Part shown: one piece after another, positions 8,504 to 16,722 of the stretch
How positions within the stretch are numbered: position 1 is the stretch's first letter
Layout of the letters: the number at the start of each line of letters is the position of its first letter
From: Desulfocapsa sp.
Lineage (GTDB): Bacteria; Desulfobacterota; Desulfobulbia; Desulfobulbales; Desulfocapsaceae
Assembly: GCA_029935135.1 (NCBI GenBank)
Contig: JAOZKX010000001.1
Coordinates: forward strand, 1-23,020
DNA length: 23,020 nt
Direction of reading: 5' to 3'
Notes under the pieces: generated by a model
The model's input: the letters and a program-made list of their open reading frames with translations, nothing else
What the model was told of the DNA's origin: nothing
The model's database searches: none
Position numbers and translations under genes: made by a program

Positions 8504-9403
8504 ATGAGAAATTCTATCTTATGTTATGTTTTTATTCTGATTTTTTCGGCTTCTGTACAGCCGCTTTCGGCCGAAACAATTACTGTCAGTTCAATATCTG
8601 CACTCCCGGAAGAGGTGGTTTCCATCCCCATCACCGTGGATATACCAGAAAATATTGCCGGGGCAGTTTTTACACTGACTTACAACAGCAGTTATTTTAC
8701 TCTGACCGATATTCAGTCGGAGTTTTTCGACACATTCACAGATCAGTGGCAGGCATTGAACCCCATTCCCGATCCACTGCCTCCAGGCCAGGTGACCGTG
8801 GATGGGACAGAGTATAGCCGTCCACTCGTGTCTAACACCATCAGCAGTACCACCTTGTTTGCTGCTGCAAGGGTAAAAGCAGGGGCGACTGAAACGACTC
8901 TATTTACCCTGCAATTCACAGTGGCTGACAGTGTGCCCAATGGTATCTATCCTGTCAGTATCTCTGCTGTTTCTATAAGTAATACAGTTGCCGGTTATTC
9001 TGCCTCGGGAGAGGTTATTCCCATTTTGCTTGGCCAGGTAGAGGGGGAGCAGGACCTGTCTCTAGCCTATCCGGCCATTGCCGTAGCACTGGTTAATGGT
9101 TCCGTAACAGTGAACAAAATAATAATTGACACGGATCTTGATGGTATCGCAGATGAGTGGGAGATCGAAAACTTCGGAAACCTGAATACTGCAACGGGCA
9201 GGTCTGATTATGACGAAGATGGCTATACTGATCGGCAGGAATATTTGAACAGTCTGGCAGGAGAGACGGATTCTGCCGGTGCTATTTTTGATCCGGAGAT
9301 CGCAAATCTGCCGGGTGGTACAGGATATAATCCTGACCCAGGCAGCAGTAGTTTCTGGAATCTTATGATTCCGGCGCTTATTAAGCACGGCCAGGGAAAT
9401 TAG
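8504..9403 (+). CDS. Secreted cohesin-like domain protein with two calcium-loop (TSP3/dockerin-like) motifs
   Basis: The 299-residue protein starts at an ATG preceded by GGTGAG. Residues 1-23 are a signal peptide (LSA/ET). Residues about 26-203 have the look of a cohesin fold: opening beta strands with the pattern SIPITVDIP and AGAVFTLTYN, and hydrophobic strands alternating with loops throughout. After it come two Asp-rich loops, DTDLDGIADEWE near 209-220 and DYDEDGYTDRQE near 236-247, which fit thrombospondin-3 or dockerin/EF-type calcium loops. The C-terminus (about 285-299) is short and slightly hydrophobic, with no LPxTG or PEP-CTERM motif. It faces the giant LamG gene divergently and ends at a strong terminator. 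A role in calcium-dependent protein-protein assembly at the cell surface is inferred from the family, not shown. Confidence 0.85.
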   Translation: MRNSILCYVFILIFSASVQPLSAETITVSSISALPEEVVSIPITVDIPENIAGAVFTLTYNSSYFTLTDIQSEFFDTFTDQWQALNPIPDPLPPGQVTVDGTEYSRPLVSNTISSTTLFAAARVKAGATETTLFTLQFTVADSVPNGIYPVSISAVSISNTVAGYSASGEVIPILLGQVEGEQDLSLAYPAIAVALVNGSVTVNKIIIDTDLDGIADEWEIENFGNLNTATGRSDYDEDGYTDRQEYLNSLAGETDSAGAIFDPEIANLPGGTGYNPDPGSSSFWNLMIPALIKHGQGN

Positions 9404-9436
9404 CCCGCTTGGTACGGAGACCCTGGTAAACACATG

Positions 9437-9482
9437 AAAAAAAGCCCGGGCAGAGATCTTCTGCCCGGGCTTTTTTGTTTTT
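9437..9482. terminator. Bidirectional rho-independent terminator
   Basis: The stem GCCCGGGCAG (9444-9453) pairs perfectly with CTGCCCGGGC (9461-9470) around a 7-nt loop. It is followed by TTTTTTGTTTTT and preceded by a run of seven A. It ends the cohesin-like gene on the plus strand and can also serve the selenoprotein gene, whose stop lies about 180 bp away on the minus strand. Confidence 0.93.
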
Positions 9483-9648
9483 CACATTTTTTATGGGTGC
9501 TCAACAGTGCTGCACTTCAAGAAGGAAGATATCTGTTTTTCGAGCCAGCTGGTTATTCCTGAAAAGAAAATCTATTAAACAGTATCATACCTTTTGTAAC
9601 AGGGTGTGCTGAAATCTATATGGTCTTTGCAGGCGAGTATTCTCCCCT

Positions 9649-10131
9649 TTATTTGTCTTCCAGCAGTGCCAGTTCTTTCTCCAGTATCTTTCCAAGTTCA
9701 TAGGCACAGTCACCCACCAGCTGCACGCATTCCTTACGGCTGCTGTCTGGATTGGAGTAGTATTCTTTCACAGCATCCCTGTCTTTCCAGTCCAGTCGTG
9801 CAATATCGGAACAATTTGAGCCGCCATATGGTTCTGTCAATTGGTTGAATTTATGCAGTATCTTGTTGCTCACTCCCCAGACCCTGGGGTTCTCTCTGTC
9901 GCCCAGGTTTCCTCTGCTGTGCAGAGATGAAATGGCAGCGACTGCTCCTAGGAGTGTGCCGCAGACTGCTCCGGAACTGGCAATTCCTCCACCAAATGCA
10001 CCAACGGCCTTGACCGCCTCTTCATTCTCTTGTTTAATTTTTTCCAGGCCCACGGCCAGGATTGCCTGACTTCAGTGGAATCGTTTCTTGAATAGCTCCA
10101 TTGCTTTTTCACGCATCTCTTCCGGGGTCAT
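9649..10131 (-). CDS. C_GCAxxG_C_C family redox protein, probable selenoprotein (UGA-encoded Sec at codon 20)
   Basis: The full reading starts at an ATG at 10131 behind a good GGAGAG site and gives 160 residues if the UGA at 10074-10072 is read through. The N-terminus (MTPEEMREKAMELFKKRF, then H-U-SQAIL) matches the family pattern, in which an N-C-SQA(V/I)L segment carries the first conserved Cys; UGA occupies exactly that position. The frame then continues without a stop through the Gly-rich AFGGGIASSGAVCG segment (the GCAxxG region), SNCSDI, and KECVQLVGDC, supplying the remaining family cysteines. A hairpin fitting a bacterial SECIS starts 11 nt after the UGA. The family is regarded as redox-active and probably cofactor-binding; the exact reaction is unknown. 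The gene is divergent from rubredoxin. A Cys-to-stop nonsense mutation is the alternative, but conservation after the UGA argues against it. Confidence 0.88.
10043..10061 (-). promoter_or_regulatory. Bacterial SECIS-like hairpin downstream of the in-frame UGA
   Basis: On the coding strand TCCTGGCCGTGGGCCTGGA folds as UCC and GGCC paired with GGCC and GGA, with one U-U mismatch and a GUG apical loop. The loop lies 19-21 nt after the UGA, inside the window known for bacterial SECIS elements, and has G as its first loop base, as SelB recognition prefers. It is coding sequence as well, so part of the pairing could be coincidental. Confidence 0.68.
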
Positions 10132-10290
10132 AATTCTCTCCAATCGGTTTGACTTTTATTCAGTGGACTATATTATGTTGATAGCCTTTATCATACCTTG
10201 TTTGTTGTTCTATGTCAGGTGTGATGGAAAAAAGAATATCGCGGTTGCCTTCAATGCTGCGTGAACAGGTACTGTAAAGAGGGTGATTAC

Positions 10291-10503
10291 ATGGCAAGAG
10301 CAGAAGATATGTATCAGTGTCAGACGGTGGATTGTGGATTTGTCTACGATCCGGAGAGGGGGGATAAGAGACGAAAGATAGTGGCAGGGACATCGTTTCA
10401 CGATCTTCCGGATGAATACTGTTGCCCGAGTTGTGGGGCCGGTAAAAAAATGTTTCGTCCCCTGGCTGGAGAAGGGAGTGTGCTGGCAGAGCAAGGCGTA
10501 TAG
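10291..10503 (+). CDS. Rubredoxin with Cx4C first metal-binding knuckle
   Basis: The 70-residue protein starts at the ATG at 10291, which has GAGGG about 8 nt upstream; an in-frame GTG at 10261 has no such site. Rubredoxin is a small cytoplasmic electron carrier with one iron held by four cysteines. Here the ligands are C10, C15, C45 and C48: the second knuckle is the canonical CPSCG, but the first is C-QTVD-CG, with four residues instead of two between cysteines. This matches the Cx4C rubredoxins known from Desulfovibrio desulfuricans. The signature YDPERGD, the segment AGTSFHDLP and the C-terminal KKMF follow the family. The usual Trp before CPxCG is Tyr, and an extra Cys (C44) adjoins C45. 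It leads an operon with TatD and a thioesterase and diverges from the selenoprotein gene. Confidence 0.93.
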   Translation: MARAEDMYQCQTVDCGFVYDPERGDKRRKIVAGTSFHDLPDEYCCPSCGAGKKMFRPLAGEGSVLAEQGV

Positions 10504-10515
10504 CCATTGTCTGTT

Positions 10516-11283
10516 ATGGAGTTGATAGATACGCATAGCCATATCGATCTTCCTGCTTTTCAGGATGATTTTCAGGAAGTTCTGCATGGTGCCAGAAAGG
10601 CAGGAGTGACGGCTCAGATTTTGCCAGGAGTGTGCAGAAGCGGCTGGGAAAGAATCTTTTCCCTTGCTGCAACTGAAAAAGATCTGCATCCTGCCGTTGG
10701 TCTTCATCCCATGTATTTAACACACCATGGGGGTGATGATCTTGACCTTCTGCAGACACACGCCCGGGAGGGGAATCTGAAGGCCATAGGTGAGATTGGT
10801 CTCGATTATTTTATAACGGATTCTGATCGCAGTGCCCAGCAGGAACTTTTTGCAGCCCAACTCTCCATCGCAGCAGAGGCAAAGCTACCTGTGCTTCTTC
10901 ATGTAAGAAAGGCACATGATCAGGTGCAGGCAATCCTTCGCCGGATGCGTTTTGCCTGTGGGGGGATTGTACATGCGTTTAGTGGCAGTCTGCAGCAGGC
11001 AGAACATTACCTGCAGCTTGGTTTCCTGATCAGTGTCTGCGGGACAGTGACCTATGACCGGGCAACACGAATTCGCTCAGTGATCGCAGAACTTCCTCTG
11101 CAGTCTCTGGTGCTGGAGACAGATTCTCCTGATATTCCTCCGGCAGCCCACCATGGTCAGCGAAACTGCCCGGCATATCTTCCTCAGATTCTGGATTCCC
11201 TTGCTCTATTACGGGGAGAATCCGTGCAGCAGATTGCAAAACAGACAACGGAAAATGCGAGAAATTTACTTAAACTATCCTAA
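10516..11283 (+). CDS. TatD/YcfH-family metal-dependent hydrolase (DNase)
   Basis: The 255-residue protein belongs to the amidohydrolase-fold TatD family, whose members are Mg-dependent 3'-5' exonucleases and D-aminoacyl-tRNA deacylase-like enzymes. Metal-binding motifs are in place: THSH (H7, H9), GEIGLDY (E93), LLHVRKAHD, VHAFSGS and LETDSPDIPP (D203). The length is normal. I chose the ATG at 10516, 12 bp after the rubredoxin stop, because it places MELIDTHSH at the N-terminus as in relatives; a TTG at 10507, 10 nt after AAGG, is a possible alternative adding three residues. It is the second gene of the rubredoxin-TatD-thioesterase operon. It is most likely a cytoplasmic enzyme in DNA repair or RNA quality control; the substrate cannot be told from sequence. 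Confidence 0.94.
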   Translation: MELIDTHSHIDLPAFQDDFQEVLHGARKAGVTAQILPGVCRSGWERIFSLAATEKDLHPAVGLHPMYLTHHGGDDLDLLQTHAREGNLKAIGEIGLDYFITDSDRSAQQELFAAQLSIAAEAKLPVLLHVRKAHDQVQAILRRMRFACGGIVHAFSGSLQQAEHYLQLGFLISVCGTVTYDRATRIRSVIAELPLQSLVLETDSPDIPPAAHHGQRNCPAYLPQILDSLALLRGESVQQIAKQTTENARNLLKLS

Positions 11284-11306
11284 CGCTATTTGTGTGAGAG
11301 GAGTCC

Positions 11307-11720
11307 ATGGAAAAGGTTGTTTTTAAAGAATCCATCTATACATACCAGATTGATTTTGCCGGGCATGTGAGCAATATCGTTTATATTCAGTGGATGGAGG
11401 TGGGTCGCCTCAAACTCTTGGAGGCCGCCGGATTGCCGGTGCACTCAATTATGGAGAAATCTGGTATCCTGCCAATGCTGGTGGAGACAAAGATTCAGTA
11501 TAAAAAGCCTCTGTTTCTAGGAGAGCAGGTGCGGATAGAGGTGTGGCTGTCACAGCTGAAAAACATCTCTGCAATTATGGAATTTCGATTTTTTAATGCA
11601 AAAGAAGAGCTGGCAGCAACAGGTCAGCAGAGGGGGCTGTTTGTTGACCTGGAAAAAAAGCGTCCCCATCGCCTGAGTGAGGAGTACAGGGCGTGTTTTG
11701 AGCCATTCCTGCAGGGGTAA
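11307..11720 (+). CDS. 4HBT hot-dog acyl-CoA thioesterase
   Basis: The 137-residue protein starts at an ATG with GAGGAG 5 nt upstream, 23 bp after the tatD-like gene. It carries the YbgC/FcbC-type signature: Y-x-I-D16-F-A-G-H-V-S-N with Y-x-x-W-M-E following, in which the Asp is the catalytic residue of 4-hydroxybenzoyl-CoA-type thioesterases. The middle (VETKIQYKKPLFLGEQV) and end fit the fold. Such enzymes hydrolyse acyl-CoA thioesters in the cytoplasm as homotetramers. The specific acyl group is not predictable. There is no tol-pal context, so the name ybgC is not used. It is the last gene of its operon and is followed by a hairpin. Confidence 0.92.
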   Translation: MEKVVFKESIYTYQIDFAGHVSNIVYIQWMEVGRLKLLEAAGLPVHSIMEKSGILPMLVETKIQYKKPLFLGEQVRIEVWLSQLKNISAIMEFRFFNAKEELAATGQQRGLFVDLEKKRPHRLSEEYRACFEPFLQG

Positions 11721-11747
11721 ATCCAGCAATAGTTGATGGTGATAATG

Positions 11748-11802
11748 AAAAAAAGCAGGAAATTCCTAATACTGGTACTAAAAGGAAATCCTGCCTTTTA
11801 AT
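11748..11802. terminator. Imperfect bidirectional terminator between convergent genes
   Basis: An A-run plus GCAGGA at 11748-11760 pairs with TCCTGCCTTTT at about 11788-11798, and the neighbouring AATTCC and GGAAAT partly extend the stem around a loop of about 20 nt. It lies between the thioesterase (plus) and yajC (minus), so it probably ends both. Confidence 0.65.
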
Positions 11803-11843
11803 TGCACTCTACAACCTGTAGAAAATCAGCAACCGCCTATGCC

Positions 11844-12185
11844 TCAAGCGCCGCCTTTTTTGACAGGTACTGGAGCGCCATCTTTGGTAAGGGGGCTGCC
11901 AATGGAGGAGCGGGAGACTTTAATGCGGACTTTTTCCGCAATCTCAAGGGTCACCACACTATCAGTCAGGCCTGTGATGGTACCGTGGATACCACCTTTG
12001 GTTACAACCTTGTCACCATTTTTCATATCATTTAAAAACTGCCGCTGCAGTTTGGCCTGTTTCTGCTGTGGCCTGATAAGCATAAAATAAAATACACCAA
12101 AAATAAGAATAAGCGGTACAAAAGAGGCAAGGCCTCCTGCTCCGCCGCCAGCGGCAGGTCCTGCTGCGTATGCGACTCCAGTCAT
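11844..12185 (-). CDS. yajC: Sec translocase accessory subunit YajC
   Basis: The 113-residue protein has one N-terminal membrane helix (residues about 22-42, FVPLILIFGVFYFMLIRPQQ) followed directly by the diagnostic RPQQKQAK and then a small cytoplasmic domain with NGDKVVTKGGIHGTI and KVRIKVSRSSI. YajC associates with SecDF and SecYEG and assists membrane protein export. I start it at the ATG at 12185, which has GGAGG 7 nt upstream; the longer frame to 12260 begins in sequence without homology. It follows tgt by 81 bp, the usual tgt-yajC order, but secD and secF do not follow: the next gene downstream is the convergent thioesterase. The Gly/Ala-rich stretch before the helix is normal for the family. 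Confidence 0.96.
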   Translation of the reverse strand: MTGVAYAAGPAAGGGAGGLASFVPLILIFGVFYFMLIRPQQKQAKLQRQFLNDMKNGDKVVTKGGIHGTITGLTDSVVTLEIAEKVRIKVSRSSIGSPLTKDGAPVPVKKGGA

Positions 12186-12266
12186 AATAGTTCCTCCAGA
12201 AAAAGATAAAAATAAAATTTGAATAGTTTGTTTGTGTGGATATTTATTATAAACATACAAATGTAA

Positions 12267-13899
<1,633 letters not shown>

Positions 13900-13956
13900 T
13901 GTGTTGTGTAAAGAAGGTAACAGGTTGTTTGCAAATTGTAAAATAAATGTACTGCT

Positions 13957-14427
13957 ATGGGTATTGAAATAGAACGAAAATTTCTGATGCAGGATGCTTC
14001 CTGGAAAGAAGGAATTACAGGGAAACATTATATCCAGGGATACCTGAATCGCGGCAAAGATTGCACTGTCCGGGTTCGCGTGGTTGAGGAACAGGGTTTT
14101 TTGACGATAAAAGGTCTGAGTGACGGTCCTTTCCGGCTGGAATATGAATATGAGATTCCGGTTGAAGATGGGCGGGAGTTGCTGGACAATTTTTGTGAAC
14201 AGACCCGTATTGAAAAGATACGCTATAAGGTCCCTTACGCGGGCATGATCTGGGAGATTGATGAATTTATTGGAGCCAACAAAGGACTTATTGTGGCGGA
14301 GATAGAACTCCAGTCTGTGGATCAGTCTTTTGCAAAACCTCCATGGATTGGGGCAGAGGTAACGGACGATCCCCGCTACTTTAATTCCTGTCTCTGTGTG
14401 CATCCTTTCAGCCGTTGGGGTGAGTGA
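13957..14427 (+). CDS. CYTH-domain protein (triphosphate tunnel metalloenzyme)
   Basis: The 156-residue protein begins MGIEIERKFL, the ExExK signature (E4, E6, K8) of CYTH/TTM enzymes, which bind triphosphate compounds with Mg or Mn inside a beta tunnel. Alternating charged strand residues expected of the tunnel follow (VRVRVV, TIKG, RLEYEYEIP, EKIRYKV, WEIDEF, AEIELQ). No CHAD domain is fused. Small stand-alone bacterial members are often tripolyphosphatases, while others are class IV adenylate cyclases or thiamine triphosphatases; sequence alone does not decide. There is no obvious ribosome-binding site before the ATG. Divergent from the methyltransferase gene with a 57-bp gap; 61 bp before the sensor gene. 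Confidence 0.93.
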   Translation: MGIEIERKFLMQDASWKEGITGKHYIQGYLNRGKDCTVRVRVVEEQGFLTIKGLSDGPFRLEYEYEIPVEDGRELLDNFCEQTRIEKIRYKVPYAGMIWEIDEFIGANKGLIVAEIELQSVDQSFAKPPWIGAEVTDDPRYFNSCLCVHPFSRWGE

Positions 14428-14488
14428 GTTTTTTAAAATTTGACTACATTTTATGTGTACGAATTTTCATTTGCTTAAATGAGGTAAT

Positions 14489-16552
14489 ATGCGACAGGCG
14501 TTTTTGTTTTTTTTGTTGATATCAGTTTTTTGTGCTTGTCCAGCTTTTGCTGGAGAAAATACCAGGATCGCTCTGCAGCTCCAATGGAAACATCAATTCG
14601 AATTTGCCGGATTCTATGCCGCCATTGCCCAGGGTTTTTATGAGGAAGCTGGGTTTGATGTGGAGTTGTTTGAGTTTGGGGAAGGGACGGATCAGGTGCA
14701 GGAAGTGCTCAGCGGCAGGAAACAATTCGCTATCTGGGGAGATGGCGTACTCCATGCCTATATGCATGGCAAGCCACTGGTAATGGTGGCCAATTATTTT
14801 AAAAGTTCTCCTCTTATTATACTCACCAGCAATGCAATTCGTTCTCCTTTGGATTTGCGTGGCAAGAAATTGATGATCTCATCCATGGATTCCCGTGGTG
14901 CAGGGTATCTGCAGATGCTGCGGAAATTTGGGGTGAATCCTTCAGAAGTCGAGGTGCTCCCGCCGAGTTTTGATATTCAGGACTTTATTGACGCCAGGGT
15001 GGACGGCTATTTTGCCTTTGCAACCAATGAACCCTTTTTCCTTAAGCAGCAGGATGTGAGCTACAATGTACTGGATTTTAATAATTATGGAGCTGAATTA
15101 TACGATGTGAATCTGTTCACCTCAAAAGAGTATGCCAGTAAGAATCCTGAGAGTGTACGGGCCTTTGTTGATGCGAGTAACCGCGGCTGGGAGTACGCAT
15201 TGGCACACCCATATGAGATGGTAGATCTGATTCAGGAGAAATATAACAGTCAGCAGAAGAGTCGTGAGGCGCTGCTTTTTGAATATCAGGAAACGCTGAA
15301 GTTTATGATGCCGGACAGGTATCCTGTTGGCAGTATTGATCCTGAAAAGATACAGACCATGGGGACTGTTTTTGTGCAGACGGGGTTGGCACTTCCTGTG
15401 GAGAGCTATCATGATTTTCTCTTTGATCAATGGAACAGAAAAGAAATCATCTTCAGTGAAGATGAGCAGACATACCTGAGGAAGAAAGGCAGTATCAAAA
15501 TGTGTGTCGATCCGGCCTGGATGCCTTTTGAGCGGATCAATGAAAAGGGTATCCACGAAGGGATGGCTGCAGATTTGCTCGCCATGATGCAAAAACGTAC
15601 TGGGGTGAGCCTGGAACTCTTACCAACAACAAGCTGGAGCGAATCCATTGCCATGGCCAAGAAGCGCCAGTGCGATATGTTTTCTCTGGCAATGGCAACA
15701 CCGGAACGCAGAGAGTATATGGATTTTACCACTCCATATCTCTCTTTTCCTTTTGTCATTGCAACGCATTCAGATCAGGTTTTTATTGATCGCATTGATC
15801 GGGTATTGGATAAACCTCTGGCCCTGGTAAAGGGATATGCCTATACGGAGATTCTAAAAAACCGCTACCCTGATACTCATTTTGTTGAAGTCGATAATCT
15901 GAAGGCCGGGCTGCAGTTACTCCAGGATGGGAAGGTGTTTGGCTTTATTGATTCATTAGCGCCCATTGTCTATGCAATTCAACAAGAGGGCATGTCTGAT
16001 ATTAAGATTGCCGGTAAATTTGATGATTCCTGGGAGTTGGCCATCGGGACCCGCAAAGATGAACCCATGCTTCTCTCAATTATGCAAAAAATGACTGATA
16101 CCCTCAGTAAAGAGGAAAAGCGCAATAGTTATAACACCTGGTTCTCGGTAAAGGTAGAGAGCTCCGTTGACTACAGCTTGATATGGAAAGTTCTTCTCAC
16201 CGCTTTTTTTCTCTTTGTGGTCATTCTGTATTGGAATCGAAAACTGTACAGGGCAAAAAAAGCGACGCAACAGGCGCTGGAAAAATTGAGCCTTGCTCAG
16301 AGTCAGTTGCAGGAAAAGAATCAGGACCTGGAGCAGGCGCTGGAAGAGGTGAAACAGCTTTCTGGTATTCTTCCCATCTGCTGTAAGTGCAAACAGGTAC
16401 GAGATGACAAGGGGTACTGGCAGCAGGTGGAACAGTTTATAAGCAAACACTCAGAGGCCAGGTTCAGTCATGGCTTTTGTCCTGACTGCTATGAAAAAGA
16501 GTTGGTAAGAATTGAGAGATGGGGAGAGCAATTAGATCCAAAAAGCAGCTAA
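14489..16552 (+). CDS. Membrane sensor-like protein: NMT1/THI5-type SBP + SBP_bac_3 + TM + coiled coil + Cys4 tail
   Basis: The 687-residue protein starts at an ATG with GAGGT 5 nt upstream. Residues 1-21 are a signal peptide (AFA/GEN). About 25-310 form an NMT1/THI5-like binding domain (LQLQWKHQFEFAGFYAA, typical of pyrimidine-precursor or riboflavin-type binders); about 320-556 form a family-3 solute-binding domain (IKMCVDPAWMPFE, DFTTPYLSFPFV). One membrane helix lies at about 562-583, then a coiled coil to about 625. The end (about 626-680) is a short Cys tail, LPICCKCKQVRDDKGYW with HSEARFSHGFCPDC, resembling tails on deltaproteobacterial PAS, kinase and GGDEF proteins. No histidine kinase, GGDEF or MCP domain follows, so the output is unknown. 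The binding domains would be periplasmic and the tail cytoplasmic. Confidence 0.9.
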   Translation: MRQAFLFFLLISVFCACPAFAGENTRIALQLQWKHQFEFAGFYAAIAQGFYEEAGFDVELFEFGEGTDQVQEVLSGRKQFAIWGDGVLHAYMHGKPLVMVANYFKSSPLIILTSNAIRSPLDLRGKKLMISSMDSRGAGYLQMLRKFGVNPSEVEVLPPSFDIQDFIDARVDGYFAFATNEPFFLKQQDVSYNVLDFNNYGAELYDVNLFTSKEYASKNPESVRAFVDASNRGWEYALAHPYEMVDLIQEKYNSQQKSREALLFEYQETLKFMMPDRYPVGSIDPEKIQTMGTVFVQTGLALPVESYHDFLFDQWNRKEIIFSEDEQTYLRKKGSIKMCVDPAWMPFERINEKGIHEGMAADLLAMMQKRTGVSLELLPTTSWSESIAMAKKRQCDMFSLAMATPERREYMDFTTPYLSFPFVIATHSDQVFIDRIDRVLDKPLALVKGYAYTEILKNRYPDTHFVEVDNLKAGLQLLQDGKVFGFIDSLAPIVYAIQQEGMSDIKIAGKFDDSWELAIGTRKDEPMLLSIMQKMTDTLSKEEKRNSYNTWFSVKVESSVDYSLIWKVLLTAFFLFVVILYWNRKLYRAKKATQQALEKLSLAQSQLQEKNQDLEQALEEVKQLSGILPICCKCKQVRDDKGYWQQVEQFISKHSEARFSHGFCPDCYEKELVRIERWGEQLDPKSS

Positions 16553-16722
16553 CAGCAGTAAGCCGATTTACTATCTGTTTCGGTTCCTTTGGCGCTGGTT
16601 TTAAGAAAAAACTATACAGTTGTTCTGGAATGTGGAATATTGTCAGCTCTGATTCTGAGAATCCTTATCTGGATGCTGTCCTGGTGAGAATGCTATTCTT
16701 TTAAATATTTATTGGTGTTTTT

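Noticed and set aside
9649..10053. A 134-residue gene starting at the GTG at 10053
   Set aside because: The GTG has no Shine-Dalgarno, and the family's N-terminal segment lies upstream in the same frame beyond the UGA. The ATG at 10131 with GGAGAG is the better start.
10072..10074. UGA as a nonsense mutation making the C_GCAxxG_C_C gene a pseudogene
   Set aside because: The stop falls precisely on the conserved Cys position, the downstream frame is intact with all other family cysteines, and a SECIS-like hairpin follows. Loss of function stays possible if the genome lacks sel genes.
10261..10290. Ten-residue N-terminal extension of rubredoxin from a GTG
   Set aside because: The GTG lacks a ribosome-binding site, whereas GAGGG is well placed before the ATG at 10291; rubredoxins are short.
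12186..12260. Longer start for YajC at 12260
   Set aside because: The added residues have no likeness to YajC, and GGAGG sits 7 nt before the ATG at 12185.
13900..14403. N-terminal extension of the methyltransferase frame up to 14403
   Set aside because: It is antisense to the clearly real CYTH gene. The methyltransferase domain fits a start at 13899.
14428..14488. A sigma-70 promoter with TTGACT before the sensor gene
   Set aside because: The hexamer at 17-bp spacing is ATTTTC, too far from the -10 consensus to support a call.
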